Notes: generated from the sequence alone by a model not told the origin. A DNA stretch of 64,000 nt from Thermococcus eurythermalis (GCF_000769655.1 NZ_CP008887.1:744001-808000), one strand, 5' to 3'. Counted from the first letter of the stretch, positions 44,221 to 54,159 are shown. Numbers and translations are program-made.

Positions 44221-45653
44221 TCTCTCACCACCAACGCCTTCTTTATGCCCTCAAGCACGTGCCTGCCAAACGGCCCGGAGCGGAACTCCTCAAGGTCGCG
44301 CTGGGCCTTCTCCATCTCCTTGAGCCAGCTCTCGTCCGCTATGCCGAGCCTGAGGGCGGCGGCTATGCCCGCTATCTTCCCTTCGAGCATGGCGGTTGTG
44401 GCTTCCTCTATCCCAGCAGAGTCGCCGGCAACGAATATTCCCCTCACAGTGGTCTCCATCCACTCGTCGCGAACGGCTACATGGCCTCCGAGCTCGCGGA
44501 CGAACTTTATCTGACAGCCGGCCTGGTGGAGTAGCTCGATGCTCGGCCTCAAGCCTACGGCGAGGGCTATGACGTCAACATCGAAGACTTTCTCGGTTCC
44601 GGGTATCGGCCTCCAGTTCTCGTCCAGCCTGGCAACGACAGCCCTCTCAACCTTCTCCTTCCCCTCGGCGCGCAGGATGGTGTGCCTCGTTAGTATCGGA
44701 ATGCCTAAGCGCCTGACCTTGGCGGCGTGGACGAAGTAGCCCCCAATCTTGGGCATGGCCTCCACTATTGCCTTGACCTCAACGCCGGCCTGGAGGAGCT
44801 GGTAGGCGAGGATAAGCCCAACGTTTCCGGCTCCGACTATGAGAACCCTGTCGCCAGGCTTGACCCCGTAGGTGTTCATGAGGGTCTGAATCGCTCCCGC
44901 GCCGTAGATTCCAGGCAGGTCGTTGTTCTCGAAGGGTATCATCTTCTCCATGGCACCGGTGGCAACTATGACTGCCCTTCCGCGGAACTCAATCAGCTCG
45001 CGGTTGTCCCTGACGGCAAGGACGAGCTTCTCGTCACCCTCCTGGAAGATGCCGACGGCGGAAGTTTTGAGGAATACCTCGATGTTTTCCCTCTTTCTGG
45101 CCTCGTTCTCAAGGATTTTCGCTATCTCTACGCCCCTGACCCCCGCAAACTGCTCGCGTTTGCCGAAGAACTTGTGCGTCTGCTTGACGAGCTGGCCGCC
45201 GAGCATGTGGTTCTCGTCGAGGAGAACGACCTTTGCCCCTGCGTCTGCCGCGTGGATGGCCGCCATCAAGCCAGCCGGGCCACCGCCGATTACCACGATG
45301 TCACCCTTTACTACCTTTGCATCCTTGAACTCCGGCGGTTTTGCGTCCCTGGGCAGTTTGGCCTTCCCGTGCTGGGGCTCTATGGCCATGCCGTCTTCCA
45401 CGAGGGTTATGCAGGAGCGGACGTTTGGGATTCCGTTGACGACCATGAGGCAGGAGGAACACTTGCCTATTGCACAGAAGAGTCCTCTCGGGCGCTTTTC
45501 GTTGGGGGAGTAGTTGAGAACCCGAATCCCCGCGGCATGTAGGGCCGTTGCAATTGTTTCTCCCTCGTACGCCTTGATTGGCTGGCCTTTGAAGTAGATT
45601 GTGACTTCCCTGCCACGTTCAAACCTGAGAACAGGATGTTCATTAAGGCGCAT
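44217..45653 (-). CDS. pdhA: PDH2-type proline dehydrogenase alpha subunit PdhA
   Basis: 478 residues. The N-terminal domain keeps the [2Fe-2S] cysteines Cys60, Cys65, Cys68 and Cys81 (FCAIGKCSSC), unlike the paralog at 32464. An NAD(P)H-type two-dinucleotide fold follows (VVIGGGPAGLMAAIHAA; VLIVGAGNVGLILAYQL). It likely gives the complex NADH dehydrogenase activity, as reported for the alpha-beta-gamma-delta enzyme. GGTGAC precedes the ATG; a perfect FL11-consensus site overlies the promoter. Confidence 0.88.
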   Translation of the reverse strand: MRLNEHPVLRFERGREVTIYFKGQPIKAYEGETIATALHAAGIRVLNYSPNEKRPRGLFCAIGKCSSCLMVVNGIPNVRSCITLVEDGMAIEPQHGKAKLPRDAKPPEFKDAKVVKGDIVVIGGGPAGLMAAIHAADAGAKVVLLDENHMLGGQLVKQTHKFFGKREQFAGVRGVEIAKILENEARKRENIEVFLKTSAVGIFQEGDEKLVLAVRDNRELIEFRGRAVIVATGAMEKMIPFENNDLPGIYGAGAIQTLMNTYGVKPGDRVLIVGAGNVGLILAYQLLQAGVEVKAIVEAMPKIGGYFVHAAKVRRLGIPILTRHTILRAEGKEKVERAVVARLDENWRPIPGTEKVFDVDVIALAVGLRPSIELLHQAGCQIKFVRELGGHVAVRDEWMETTVRGIFVAGDSAGIEEATTAMLEGKIAGIAAALRLGIADESWLKEMEKAQRDLEEFRSGPFGRHVLEGIKKALVVRE

Positions 45654-45690
45654 TAAACGTCACCTATGAATGAATGCTCTGCTTTGTTTA

Positions 45691-45703
45691 TGAAAATTTT
45701 TCA
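45691..45703. promoter_or_regulatory. Perfect FL11-consensus site at the pdhAFXB promoter
   Basis: TGAAAATTTTTCA matches TGAAA-W3-TTTCA exactly. It overlaps the TATA-like TTCATAAAC of the minus-strand promoter, 38-50 nt upstream of the pdhA ATG, where binding would block transcription. Confidence 0.6.
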
Positions 45704-45744
45704 ATCCGAAGGTTCTCCACCTTTGGTTTTCTTGCCTACCAAAG

Positions 45745-45753
45745 CTTTATATA
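45745..45753 (+). promoter_or_regulatory. TATA box of SRP RNA
   Basis: CTTTATATA is centred about 27 nt before the predicted RNA 5' end near 45776. Confidence 0.7.
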
Positions 45754-45775
45754 TCGGGCCGTGGATAAGGTAGCT

Positions 45776-46093
45776 GGCGGCGGGCTAGGCCGGGGGGTTC
45801 GGCGTCCCCTGTAACCGGAAACCGCCGATATGCCGGGGCCGAAGCCCGGGGGGCGGTTCCCAAAACCGCGCCCCGAAGCCGGGGTATAACGATGAGCCCT
45901 CGTCCCGGGGGGCCGGCGGTGGGCGAGGTCCGGCTGGAGGGCCGGGCTAACGCCCTTTGCCCGCCGAACCCCGCCAGGCCCGGAAGGGAGCAGCGGTAGG
46001 CGGGACGTCCGGCGCTCCCGGGGTAGCGGGGGTGAGGGAGCCCCGGTGGAGGGGCGCGGCGGAGGGTTCCCACCCCCGGGCGCGCCCGCCGCC
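45776..46093 (+). ncRNA. Signal recognition particle 7S RNA
   Basis: A 318-nt GC-rich RNA. The 5' GGCGGCGGGC pairs with 3' GCCCGCCGCC (46084-46093), closing the long archaeal helix 5. The SRP54-binding domain IV is recognised by GGAAGGGAGCAG (45982-45993) in its hairpin. It guides secretory and membrane proteins to SecY; its partner Sec61-beta is at 58003. Ends are uncertain by a few bases. Confidence 0.95.
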
Positions 46094-46138
46094 ACTAAAC
46101 TTTTGAACGGTTCTATGTAAATCTTAACGGTGGTTCCT

Positions 46139-47137
46139 ATGCACCCTAAGGTAGGTTCCCTTCTCTCGAAGTTCCCAAGGGTTGAGCTTGTAAGGTGGGA
46201 GACGCCGATTCAGTACCTCCCGCGCGTCAGCAGGAAGCTCGGCGTCGATGTCTACGTCAAGCGTGACGATTTGACCGGCTTTGGAATCGGCGGAAACAAG
46301 GTGAGAAAGCTTGAGTTTTTGCTGGGCGATGCCGTGGCCAAAGGGTGCGACACGGTCATAACCACCGGCGCCGTTCACTCAAACCATGCCTTCGTCACGG
46401 CCCTCGCCGCGAAAAGCCTCGGTCTTGACGCTGTCCTCGTCCTCTATGGAAAGGAGCAGCTTAAAGGCAACTACCTCCTCGACAAGCTTATGGGGATAGA
46501 GACGAGGGTCTACGACGTTGAGAGGACAAGCGAACTCTGGCCGATAGCTCAGAAGGTTGCAGAAGAATTGAGGAATGCGGGTAAGAAGCCGTATCTGATT
46601 CCTGCTGGAGGTGCTTCCCCAGTGGGAACGCTCGGCTACGTAAGGGCCGCCGGCGAAATATACTCTCAGATTAGACAGCTTGGCGTCGAGTTTGACTCCG
46701 TTGTTGACGCCGTTGGGAGCGGCGGGACGCTGGCAGGTCTGCTCCTCGGTTCAACGATAATTGACGCTCCGTGGCAGGTCGTCGGTATAGACGTCGGGGG
46801 CTTCGTCGAGGGGCTTAACGAGCGGGTGAAGAACCTCGCGCTTGAGGCGGCTGAGCTTATGGGCCTCAGCGTTGATGTCCCCGAGCCAAAAATCTACGAC
46901 TACGGCTTCGGCGCCTACGGAAAGATAGTGAGGGAAGTCGCGGAGCTCATAAGGTTCGTCGGAACGAGCGAGGGAATAATCCTCGACCCCGTCTACACGG
47001 GAAAGGCCTTCTACGGCCTCATGGAGCTGGCTGAGAAGGGCGAGCTCGGCGAAAGCGTGCTCTTCATACACACCGGAGGCTTTCCGGGGGTCTTCCACTA
47101 CGGCGAGGAGATGCTTGAAACTATCAAAAAGCCTTAA
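46139..47137 (+). CDS. D-cysteine desulfhydrase/ACC deaminase family PLP enzyme
   Basis: 332 residues of the fold-type II PLP family. Lys54 in GIGGNKVRKLEF is the PLP lysine, with TTGAVHSNHAF after it and the phosphate loop GSGGTLAGLLLG. Thermococcales members were annotated as ACC deaminase but some prove to be D-cysteine desulfhydrase or amino-acid deaminases; specificity cannot be read from sequence. GGTGGTTCCT precedes the ATG. Confidence 0.88.
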   Translation: MHPKVGSLLSKFPRVELVRWETPIQYLPRVSRKLGVDVYVKRDDLTGFGIGGNKVRKLEFLLGDAVAKGCDTVITTGAVHSNHAFVTALAAKSLGLDAVLVLYGKEQLKGNYLLDKLMGIETRVYDVERTSELWPIAQKVAEELRNAGKKPYLIPAGGASPVGTLGYVRAAGEIYSQIRQLGVEFDSVVDAVGSGGTLAGLLLGSTIIDAPWQVVGIDVGGFVEGLNERVKNLALEAAELMGLSVDVPEPKIYDYGFGAYGKIVREVAELIRFVGTSEGIILDPVYTGKAFYGLMELAEKGELGESVLFIHTGGFPGVFHYGEEMLETIKKP

Positions 47138-47171
47138 ATTCCCTTTCACTTTTTGCCTTTGAGGTGTCAAG

Positions 47172-48785
<1,614 letters not shown>

Positions 48786-48786
<1 letters not shown>

Positions 48787-49505
48787 TGAAGCGCGCCGTA
48801 GTTTTGTTCTCCGGCGGGCTCGACAGCACGGCCTGCCTATACTGGGCGAAGAAGAACTACGACGAGGTCATAATGCTCACCGCTAACTACGGGAGCAACG
48901 AAGAGAAGGTTATGAACAGGGTCGCGGAGTTCTTCTCGAAGGAGCTGAACGTCCCGCTTAAGATTGTGAGGCTGGACTTCCTTGAGGAGTTCTCGAAGCT
49001 GAGGGGGACTACCCTCGTTGGCGGGGAGACCCCGAGGGTGAGCGCCGAGGAGCTTGAGGACGAGAACGTTGCCCAGGAAACCGCAAAGAGCGTGTGGGTT
49101 CCAGCAAGGAACCTCGTTCTCATAAGCGTTGCCGCCTCGCTCCTCGACGCCCTCGGTGGTGGAGACATAGTGGTGGGCTTTAACGCAGAGGAAGGGGCCA
49201 CCTTCCCTGACAACACCCCCGAGTTCGTTGAAAAAATGAACGAGGCCCTGAAATACGGGACTATGGCCGAGGTCAGAGTGGTCGCTCCCCTGATAGGCCT
49301 CGACAAGAGAGGCATTGCGAGGCTCCTGAAGGAGCTGGGCGCAAAGTACGAGTACTCGAACTCCTGCTACATGCCAAAGGGCTTCACCGAGGACGGTAAA
49401 CCTATACACTGCGGCGAGTGCGAGAGCTGCCTCAGGAGGCACCGCGGTCTGGTTGAAGCAATTGGGGAAGACAAAACGGTTTACGCGGTTGAGCCGAAGA
49501 TTTGA
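48786..49505 (+). CDS. queC: 7-cyano-7-deazaguanine (preQ0) synthase QueC
   Basis: 239 residues. The PP-loop SGGLDST (9-15) activates the carboxylate, and [11 protein letters not shown] with an upstream Cys (SNSCYMP) binds zinc near the C-terminus. PreQ0 is the precursor inserted into archaeal tRNA as archaeosine. Starts on the last base of the toxin stop codon. Confidence 0.94.
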
Positions 49506-49569
49506 ACAGCATTTGTTCTTTCCAAACGTTTTTAATCGGATGTAAGATATATTCTTAGGAGGTGAAAAA

Positions 49570-49791
49570 ATGAACATTGTGAAGGCACGGGCCATTCTCT
49601 CGACGGTTCTGCTTGTGGTGTTCATTGGCGTTCTGTTCGTTACGGTGGGAGTGTTATACACAACCAAGACCGGCCATCCATTCCTTGGCATGGATAAGAA
49701 TCAGCTCTTTAACATCAGAAACGTCTTAGGGCCGCTGATGAACGCGCTGATAATAGTCCACCTCGGGCTGAACTGGGGCATGTATAAATAA
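49570..49791 (+). CDS. Small two-helix membrane protein
   Basis: 73 residues: helix 1 at about 8-30, helix 2 at about 50-66, with NIRNVLGPLMNALIIVHLGLNW recalling DUF4405-type cytochrome-like membrane proteins (single His in the second helix). It has its own TATA box (GTTTTTAATC, 49528-49537) and a strong AGGAGGTG site. Function unknown. Confidence 0.72.
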   Translation: MNIVKARAILSTVLLVVFIGVLFVTVGVLYTTKTGHPFLGMDKNQLFNIRNVLGPLMNALIIVHLGLNWGMYK

Positions 49792-49811
49792 TGAGTTGAA
49801 AGTTCTTTTCA

Positions 49812-49910
49812 GAAAGTAAGGCCTGAAACTGAATCTCCCAACGGGAGGTAGCGTCGTCTTTCCACCGCCCGGAGAGGATAGGGCAGTTTGCCTAGTTGGG
49901 CCAGAAGATA
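49812..49910 (+). ncRNA. Candidate structured small RNA
   Basis: TATAAATA (49783-49790) overlaps the end of the preceding gene and predicts a start near 49812. The RNA folds into a closed unit: AGGC..AAACTG (49819-49831) pairs with CAGTTT-GCCT (49884-49893), enclosing CTCCC-AAC-GGGAG (49835-49847) and CTTTCC/GGAGAG (49858-49876). No open frame fits. It is not a recognised C/D or H/ACA RNA. The rest of 49792-50009 holds the tRNA promoter. Confidence 0.35.
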
Positions 49911-49973
49911 GGGCTAATTTATGTTTTGGACTGTCAGTGAGGTTGTTGTGGTTCCGGCCCCACCACCGCAAGA

Positions 49974-49981
49974 TTTATAAA
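49974..49981 (+). promoter_or_regulatory. TATA box of tRNA-Phe/tRNA-Gly
   Basis: TTTATAAA lies about 32 nt upstream of tRNA-Phe; the two tRNAs, 10 nt apart, are probably one transcript. Confidence 0.7.
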
Positions 49982-50009
49982 TCTCCCCCTTCCCCTTATC
50001 ATTGGGCGT

Positions 50010-50086
50010 GGGGCGGTAGCTCAGCCTGGGAGAGCGCCGGACTGAAGATCCGGGTGTCGGGGGTTCAAATCCCCCTCGCCCCACCA
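50010..50086 (+). tRNA. tRNA-Phe (GAA)
   Basis: Acceptor GGGGCGG pairs with TCGCCCC, anticodon loop CTGAAGA gives GAA, T arm GGGGG-TTCAAAT-CCCCC, discriminator A, CCA encoded. G37 next to the anticodon is the substrate of the wyosine pathway (taw1 in this window). No intron. Confidence 0.96.
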
Positions 50087-50096
50087 CTTCTCGCAT

Positions 50097-50174
50097 GCGG
50101 TGGTAGTCTAGCCTGGTCCAGGACACCGGCCTTCCAAGCCGGTGACCCGGGTTCAAATCCCGGCCACCGCACCA
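50097..50174 (+). tRNA. tRNA-Gly (TCC)
   Basis: Acceptor GCGGTGG/CCACCGC, anticodon loop CTTCCAA gives TCC, CCA encoded. Its T-arm region shares a 24-base identity with that of tRNA-Asp (50452), which is on the opposite strand. Confidence 0.96.
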
Positions 50175-50221
50175 GAAATTTTCTCCATTCCCTAAAGACT
50201 TTAAAGAGGAGTCTCGTTGAA

Positions 50222-50265
50222 TTTTCACAAAGCTTCAGCGCCGGCATGTGGAGCGGGCTTCTGAT
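50222..50265. repeat. Dispersed repeat, degenerate copy 3
   Basis: AAGCTTCAGCGCCGGC matches copy 1 at 248-263 except one base, but the left half of the hairpin is missing. One frame reads FSQSFSAG, like copy 1. It lies between tRNA-Gly and a gene remnant. Confidence 0.4.
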
Positions 50266-50276
50266 GATTACCTAGT

Positions 50277-50451
50277 TCAGAAGAGCCTACTGAGAAGCTC
50301 GTAATCATTCCAAATTCTGTAGGCTCTCTTGATTGTGTCTTGTTTTTTAAGAAGTTCGGCTAAAACTGATGATTTGTTTAGATGCTTAATTAGAAGCAAT
50401 GAGTACGTCAAAAAAGCACTTCTGGTGCAATGCTTATGTCAGAAAGTGTTT
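50277..50451 (-). pseudogene. Gene remnant abutting the 3' end of tRNA-Asp
   Basis: On the minus strand a frame reads LTYSLLLIKHLNKSSVLAEL, then LLKKQDTIKRAYRIWNDYEL and LSRLF-stop. It is convincingly protein-like and more AT-rich than its surroundings. It starts without an initiation codon right after the tRNA-Asp CCA; a frameshifted segment (LSDISIAPE) precedes it. This is where tRNA-targeting integrative elements leave gene fragments. Family unrecognised. Nothing else is seen in 50175-50451. Confidence 0.5.
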
Positions 50452-50529
50452 TGGCGCCCGGGCCGGGATTTGAACCCGGGTCACGGGAGTGACAGTCCCG
50501 TATGATGGGCCGGGCTACACCACCCGGGC
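50452..50529 (-). tRNA. tRNA-Asp (GTC)
   Basis: Acceptor GCCCGGG/CCCGGGC, anticodon loop CTGTCAC gives GTC, discriminator G, CCA encoded. It follows the 5S rRNA on the same strand with about 10 nt between, so they are processed from one precursor, as in other Thermococcales. Confidence 0.96.
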
Positions 50530-50539
50530 GCGTGATAGT

Positions 50540-50661
50540 GGCCGGCGGCGTTCCCGGTTTCCCGCCCCCTCTCGGAGGGCAGTACACCCGGGAACGCTGG
50601 CGGGCTTAACTTCCGGGGTCGAAACGAGACCGGGTGTAACCCCGCCGCTATGGCCGCCGTG
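50540..50661 (-). rRNA. 5S ribosomal RNA
   Basis: About 122 nt. On the minus strand it begins CACGGCGGCCATAGCGGCGG, contains CCGGAAGTTAAGCCCGCC (loop B/helix III region) and ends GCCGCCGGCCAC, which pairs with the 5' end. It is unlinked to 16S/23S in this window and is followed by tRNA-Asp. Ends uncertain by 1-3 nt. Confidence 0.93.
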
Positions 50662-50685
50662 CCGATTCATACCTGTCGTGATGGG

Positions 50686-50693
50686 TTTATAAA
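50686..50693 (-). promoter_or_regulatory. TATA box of 5S rRNA-tRNA-Asp
   Basis: TTTATAAA, centred about 28 nt upstream of the 5S 5' end. The divergent scpB promoter (CTTTAATAA, 50710-50718) lies directly beyond. Confidence 0.7.
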
Positions 50694-50751
50694 TTTTGCG
50701 GTCGAGAAGCTTTAATAAGCCCGCATGCCTTAACGTCTCCAGGTGTGGACT

Positions 50752-51360
50752 ATGGGACTGCTGGAAGACAAGGCCCTCGTTGAAGCCGCTCTGTTTGTTT
50801 CAGGGAGACCTCTCAGTGTCAGGGAGCTCTCAAAGGCCCTTGGGATAAAATCCCTAGATTACCTTGAGAAGCTCATTGAACTCATAGCGGCCGAGTACGC
50901 CGAGAGGAAGAGCGCAATAGAGGTCGTGAAGGTTCTTGGGGACAAGTACGTCATGCAGGTGAAGCAGGAGTACAGCCAGAGGGTAATCCACCTCATGCCG
51001 AGGCCCGACCTGAGGACGGGAGAGCTGAAGACCCTCGCCCTAATAGCATATCTCCAGCCCATAGAGCAGAGCAAGATCATAAAGCTTCGCGGGAGCCAGG
51101 CCTACGAGCACATCAGGAAGCTCACCGAGATGGGCCTGATATACGCTGAGCCCTACGAGAGAACAAAGCTCCTTGGAACCACCCAGAAGTTCGCCGAGCT
51201 GTACGGATTCCCTGATAACGACCCCGCTATAATCAAGGAGGCCTTTAAGAAGGTCGTCCACGCCGAATACAGCGACCTTATAGCCAAGCTTGAGGGCGGT
51301 TCTGGTGATAATTCCGAGGAATCAAACGGGGAAAGCTCTGAAACTGGTAAGACTTCTTGA
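50752..51360 (+). CDS. scpB: ScpB chromosome-segregation protein
   Basis: 202 residues: two winged-helix domains, the first LVEAALFVSGRPLSVRELSKALG, the second with LKTLALIAYLQPIEQSKI. It partners ScpA and SMC in chromosome condensation. The last ~25 residues are a Ser/Glu/Gly-rich tail. ATG 50752 follows AGGTG; an in-frame GTG lies three codons earlier. Confidence 0.92.
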   Translation: MGLLEDKALVEAALFVSGRPLSVRELSKALGIKSLDYLEKLIELIAAEYAERKSAIEVVKVLGDKYVMQVKQEYSQRVIHLMPRPDLRTGELKTLALIAYLQPIEQSKIIKLRGSQAYEHIRKLTEMGLIYAEPYERTKLLGTTQKFAELYGFPDNDPAIIKEAFKKVVHAEYSDLIAKLEGGSGDNSEESNGESSETGKTS

Positions 51361-51435
51361 GCTCCTAGTTATCCTTTTTCTCCAATAACGCAGAAATGAA
51401 GCCATTTCTTGGCCAAAGAAGTTAGGAGGAAAAAG

Positions 51436-51443
51436 TTTAAATA
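51436..51443 (+). promoter_or_regulatory. TATA box of RPA operon
   Basis: TTTAAATA, about 41 nt before the rpa41 ATG, with GGTGAG as ribosome-binding site. Confidence 0.65.
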
Positions 51444-51476
51444 CTCCGCTTATCAATTACCATTAAGGTGAGTGCT

Positions 51477-52547
51477 ATGGTAGGCCTTACAAAGGAGCAG
51501 ATAGTTAATCGAATAATCCGGCATAGGGGCCTTTCAAAAGATGAAATTGAGGGGAGGATTGCCGAGCTGGCAATGACTCACGGTATTTCCGAGCACGCTG
51601 CAGCCGTCATGCTGGCCGAAGAACTCGGCGTCAAGCTCGATGAGGGGGAGGAGCTCCTCCACATTGCTGACCTGGTTCCGGGGATGAGCAACGTCAACAT
51701 CGTCGCGAGGGTTCTGAGGAAGTTCCCGCCGAGGGAGTACCAGAAGAGGGACGGCACGACCGGAAAAGTCGCGAACATCATAATCTACGACTCCACCGGC
51801 CAGGCAAGGCTCGTCCTCTGGGATAACTTCGTCAACAGGTACTACGACGAGCTCAGTCCGGGCGACGTTATCAAGGTCATTGACCCTCTCGTCAAGGAAG
51901 GAATGAGGGGGATTGAGCTACACGCCAACTTCAGGACGAGGATTATCAAAGACCCCGACGACCCGCGCGTCAGCGAGATACCCCCGCTCGAAGAGGTCAG
52001 AACCTACAGCTACAGGAGAATGAAGATTAAGGACCTCGAAGGAAACGAGCGCTTCGTGGAGCTCAGGGGGACCATCTCCAAGCTTTACAGGGTGATAACC
52101 TACGACTCCTGCCCGGAGTGCAGGAGGAAGGTGGACTACGACCCGGCGAGCAACGAGTGGATATGCCCCGAGCACGGTTCCGTCAAGCCCCTCAAGATGG
52201 TCGTTCTCGACTTCGGACTGGACGATTCAACCGGCTACATCCGCGTTACACTCTTCGGAGACGACGCCAGCGAACTGCTCGGCGAGAGCCCGGAGGGGAT
52301 AGATGAGAAGCTCAGGAAGCTCATCGAGGAAGGCCTGACCATGAGGGAGGCAGGCAGGAAGCTCGCGGAGGAAGTCTACTACCCGCTCCTCGGCAGGGAG
52401 ATAATCGTCAGGGGCAGTGTTACCGAAGACAAGTTCCTCGGAACCCTGCTGAAGGCCAGAACCTGGGAAGAAATCAACGAGAGGCGTGAAATTGAGCTTG
52501 TGAGAAGGGAGCTTAGGGAAGTTTTGAAGGCCTTCGGTGGTGAGTGA
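51477..52547 (+). CDS. rpa41: Replication protein A subunit RPA41
   Basis: 356 residues. An N-terminal helical region (1-60) precedes an OB fold (about 65-170, VARVLRKFPPREYQKRDG), and a second OB-like half interrupted by a zinc finger (CPECRRK with CPEH, near residues 210-230). It is the large subunit of the single-strand-DNA-binding complex characterised in P. furiosus (RPA41-14-32). Start at the ATG 51477. Confidence 0.94.
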   Translation: MVGLTKEQIVNRIIRHRGLSKDEIEGRIAELAMTHGISEHAAAVMLAEELGVKLDEGEELLHIADLVPGMSNVNIVARVLRKFPPREYQKRDGTTGKVANIIIYDSTGQARLVLWDNFVNRYYDELSPGDVIKVIDPLVKEGMRGIELHANFRTRIIKDPDDPRVSEIPPLEEVRTYSYRRMKIKDLEGNERFVELRGTISKLYRVITYDSCPECRRKVDYDPASNEWICPEHGSVKPLKMVVLDFGLDDSTGYIRVTLFGDDASELLGESPEGIDEKLRKLIEEGLTMREAGRKLAEEVYYPLLGREIIVRGSVTEDKFLGTLLKARTWEEINERREIELVRRELREVLKAFGGE

Positions 52548-52548
52548 A

Positions 52549-52926
52549 ATGGAGGAGGTAAAGTTCAGGCGTAGAAAGCCCGCTGTCGAGAGGAAGATTG
52601 CCGAAATAAGGGAAGATGACACCCGCGTCTCCATTATCGGCAAGGCTTTCAAGGTCGACAAGCTCGACTACACCTTCTGGCTCGACGACGGTACTGGAGT
52701 CATACTCGTTGAGAGCGAGGAGAACGTCCTGCCCGAAAACGGCCAGATAGTTAGGGTCATCGGCAGGGTCATACGGAGCGATGAAGATGTTCACATTTTT
52801 GGCGAAGTGATACAGGACTTCAGCAACGCCGACCTGGAGGCTCTTGAAGAGATAAGGGAGCTCGAAAGGAAAGTCCTGCCGAAGATTGAAAACGTCATTG
52901 ACTTCTTTGGGGGTGAGGAGCTATGA
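52549..52926 (+). CDS. rpa14: Replication protein A subunit RPA14
   Basis: 125 residues, a single OB fold (VSIIGKAFKVDKLDYTFWLD, GRVIRSDEDVHIFGEVIQD) and a C-terminal helix that joins the trimer core. One base after rpa41; GGTGGTGA precedes the ATG. It overlaps rpa32 by 4 bp. Confidence 0.92.
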   Translation: MEEVKFRRRKPAVERKIAEIREDDTRVSIIGKAFKVDKLDYTFWLDDGTGVILVESEENVLPENGQIVRVIGRVIRSDEDVHIFGEVIQDFSNADLEALEEIRELERKVLPKIENVIDFFGGEEL

Positions 52927-53729
52927 AGAAGCGCCTCCCAGCGAGCAGGGTTTACATCAAGGACATCCTTGACGGCTACTACGTGCGGAGCGAGGGCGAC
53001 TTTGAGCCCAACTACCTCATAACAAGGGACGCGAGGAAGGTCTACCGCGTAAAGGTCGTCGCCACCGTAGTCAGGGAGCCCGTGATAAGCGACGACGAGA
53101 CCTACGGCAAGTTCCAGATTGACGATGGGACTGGGACAATATGGGTTCTCGGATTCAGAGATGACACGCGCTTCATAAGGCTGGTCAAGAAGGGAGACCT
53201 CGTCCAGATAATCGGAAAAGTCGCCGAGTGGCGCGACGACAAGCAGATACTCGTCGAGGGAGTTGCGAAGGTAAGCCCGAACTTCTGGATACTCCACCGC
53301 TTTGAGACCCTCAAAGAGAAGGTCGAGCACGCCGAGAAGGCGAGAATGGCCTTTGATATCTACGACAGGTACGGTGTGACCGCCAAGGCAAAGGTCATAG
53401 CCAAGAACAAGGGCATTGATGAGGAGCTTCTTCAGACGATAGACGAACTTTATGCTATGATGCTCGAACAGAGGGCCCTTGAGGAGGAGCTGATAGAGGA
53501 GGAAGTAACCGAAGAGACCGAGGAGACACCTGTTAACCCTGAACTTGAGAAGGCCAAGGAGGCCATCATGAACCTCCTCCGGGAGAAGGGCAAGGCACTG
53601 TCCCACAAGTTTATCGTGAAGAAGCTGTCCAAGGAGTTTGACGAGGAAATAATAGAAGAGGCCATCAGCCAGCTCCTCGCCGACGGCGAAATCTACGAGC
53701 CGGAGATAGGCTTCTACGAGCCCCTCTGA
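52923..53729 (+). CDS. rpa32: Replication protein A subunit RPA32
   Basis: 268 residues: an OB fold (about 35-130, KFQIDDGTGTIWVLGFRDD), an acidic linker (EELIEEEVTEETEET), and a C-terminal winged helix (about 205-268) that in relatives recruits repair and replication partners. ATGA overlap with rpa14. T-rich DNA after the stop probably ends the operon. Confidence 0.93.
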   Translation: MKKRLPASRVYIKDILDGYYVRSEGDFEPNYLITRDARKVYRVKVVATVVREPVISDDETYGKFQIDDGTGTIWVLGFRDDTRFIRLVKKGDLVQIIGKVAEWRDDKQILVEGVAKVSPNFWILHRFETLKEKVEHAEKARMAFDIYDRYGVTAKAKVIAKNKGIDEELLQTIDELYAMMLEQRALEEELIEEEVTEETEETPVNPELEKAKEAIMNLLREKGKALSHKFIVKKLSKEFDEEIIEEAISQLLADGEIYEPEIGFYEPL

Positions 53730-53773
53730 GCTCTTTTCTTCTCTCTTCTATTGCCCAAAATAGTAGAAGGTAT

Positions 53774-54154
53774 TCAGTACTGCTCGCGCATCGTCCTGAT
53801 TACTGGATCGTGTATCAGCGTAGATGTTATGCTGTCCACCATGCGGAAGAACTCCTCTTTTCCTTCCTCAAGGCCAAGGCTCTCAATCCGAACCAGCTCG
53901 CAGTCCTTTCCGAGTATCCACCTGCCAAGGAGGATTTTTTCCCTGCCCCCTCTCTGGAGGTCGAGCCTTATGAGGCCGTAGGGTATGTCAGCCGTCCACC
54001 AGTTGGCCTTGAAGGTCACCCTCCAGCCTGCCGCCTCAACGACCTTGGCGAGCTTTTCTAGAGTCTTCGTGGGGCCGTGGGGAGTCTTGAACGTGAGTAC
54101 GGTCCATAGCTCTTCGTTTTCCAGCTCTCTAACTATCTCGTCTCCAAACTCCAT
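53774..54154 (-). CDS. Hypothetical protein next to DGGGP synthase
   Basis: 126 residues, soluble alpha/beta (KTPHGPTKTLEKLAKVVEAA; FKANWWTADIPYGLIRLDLQ). The ATG 54154 has GGTGAT four bases upstream, which is the end of the preceding gene, so translation is coupled. No family is recognised; a link with lipid synthesis rests only on position. Confidence 0.7.
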   Translation of the reverse strand: MEFGDEIVRELENEELWTVLTFKTPHGPTKTLEKLAKVVEAAGWRVTFKANWWTADIPYGLIRLDLQRGGREKILLGRWILGKDCELVRIESLGLEEGKEEFFRMVDSITSTLIHDPVIRTMREQY

Positions 54155-54159
54155 ATCCA

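Noticed and set aside
45736-46095. Two 108-119 codon minus-strand frames
   Set aside because: They lie inside the SRP RNA and consist of Pro/Arg/Gly-rich low-complexity translation of RNA helices.
50097-50529. 24-base identity between tRNA-Gly and tRNA-Asp as attachment-site repeats
   Set aside because: The shared segment is the T arm of both tRNAs in inverted orientation; conservation of tRNA structure explains it without recombination.
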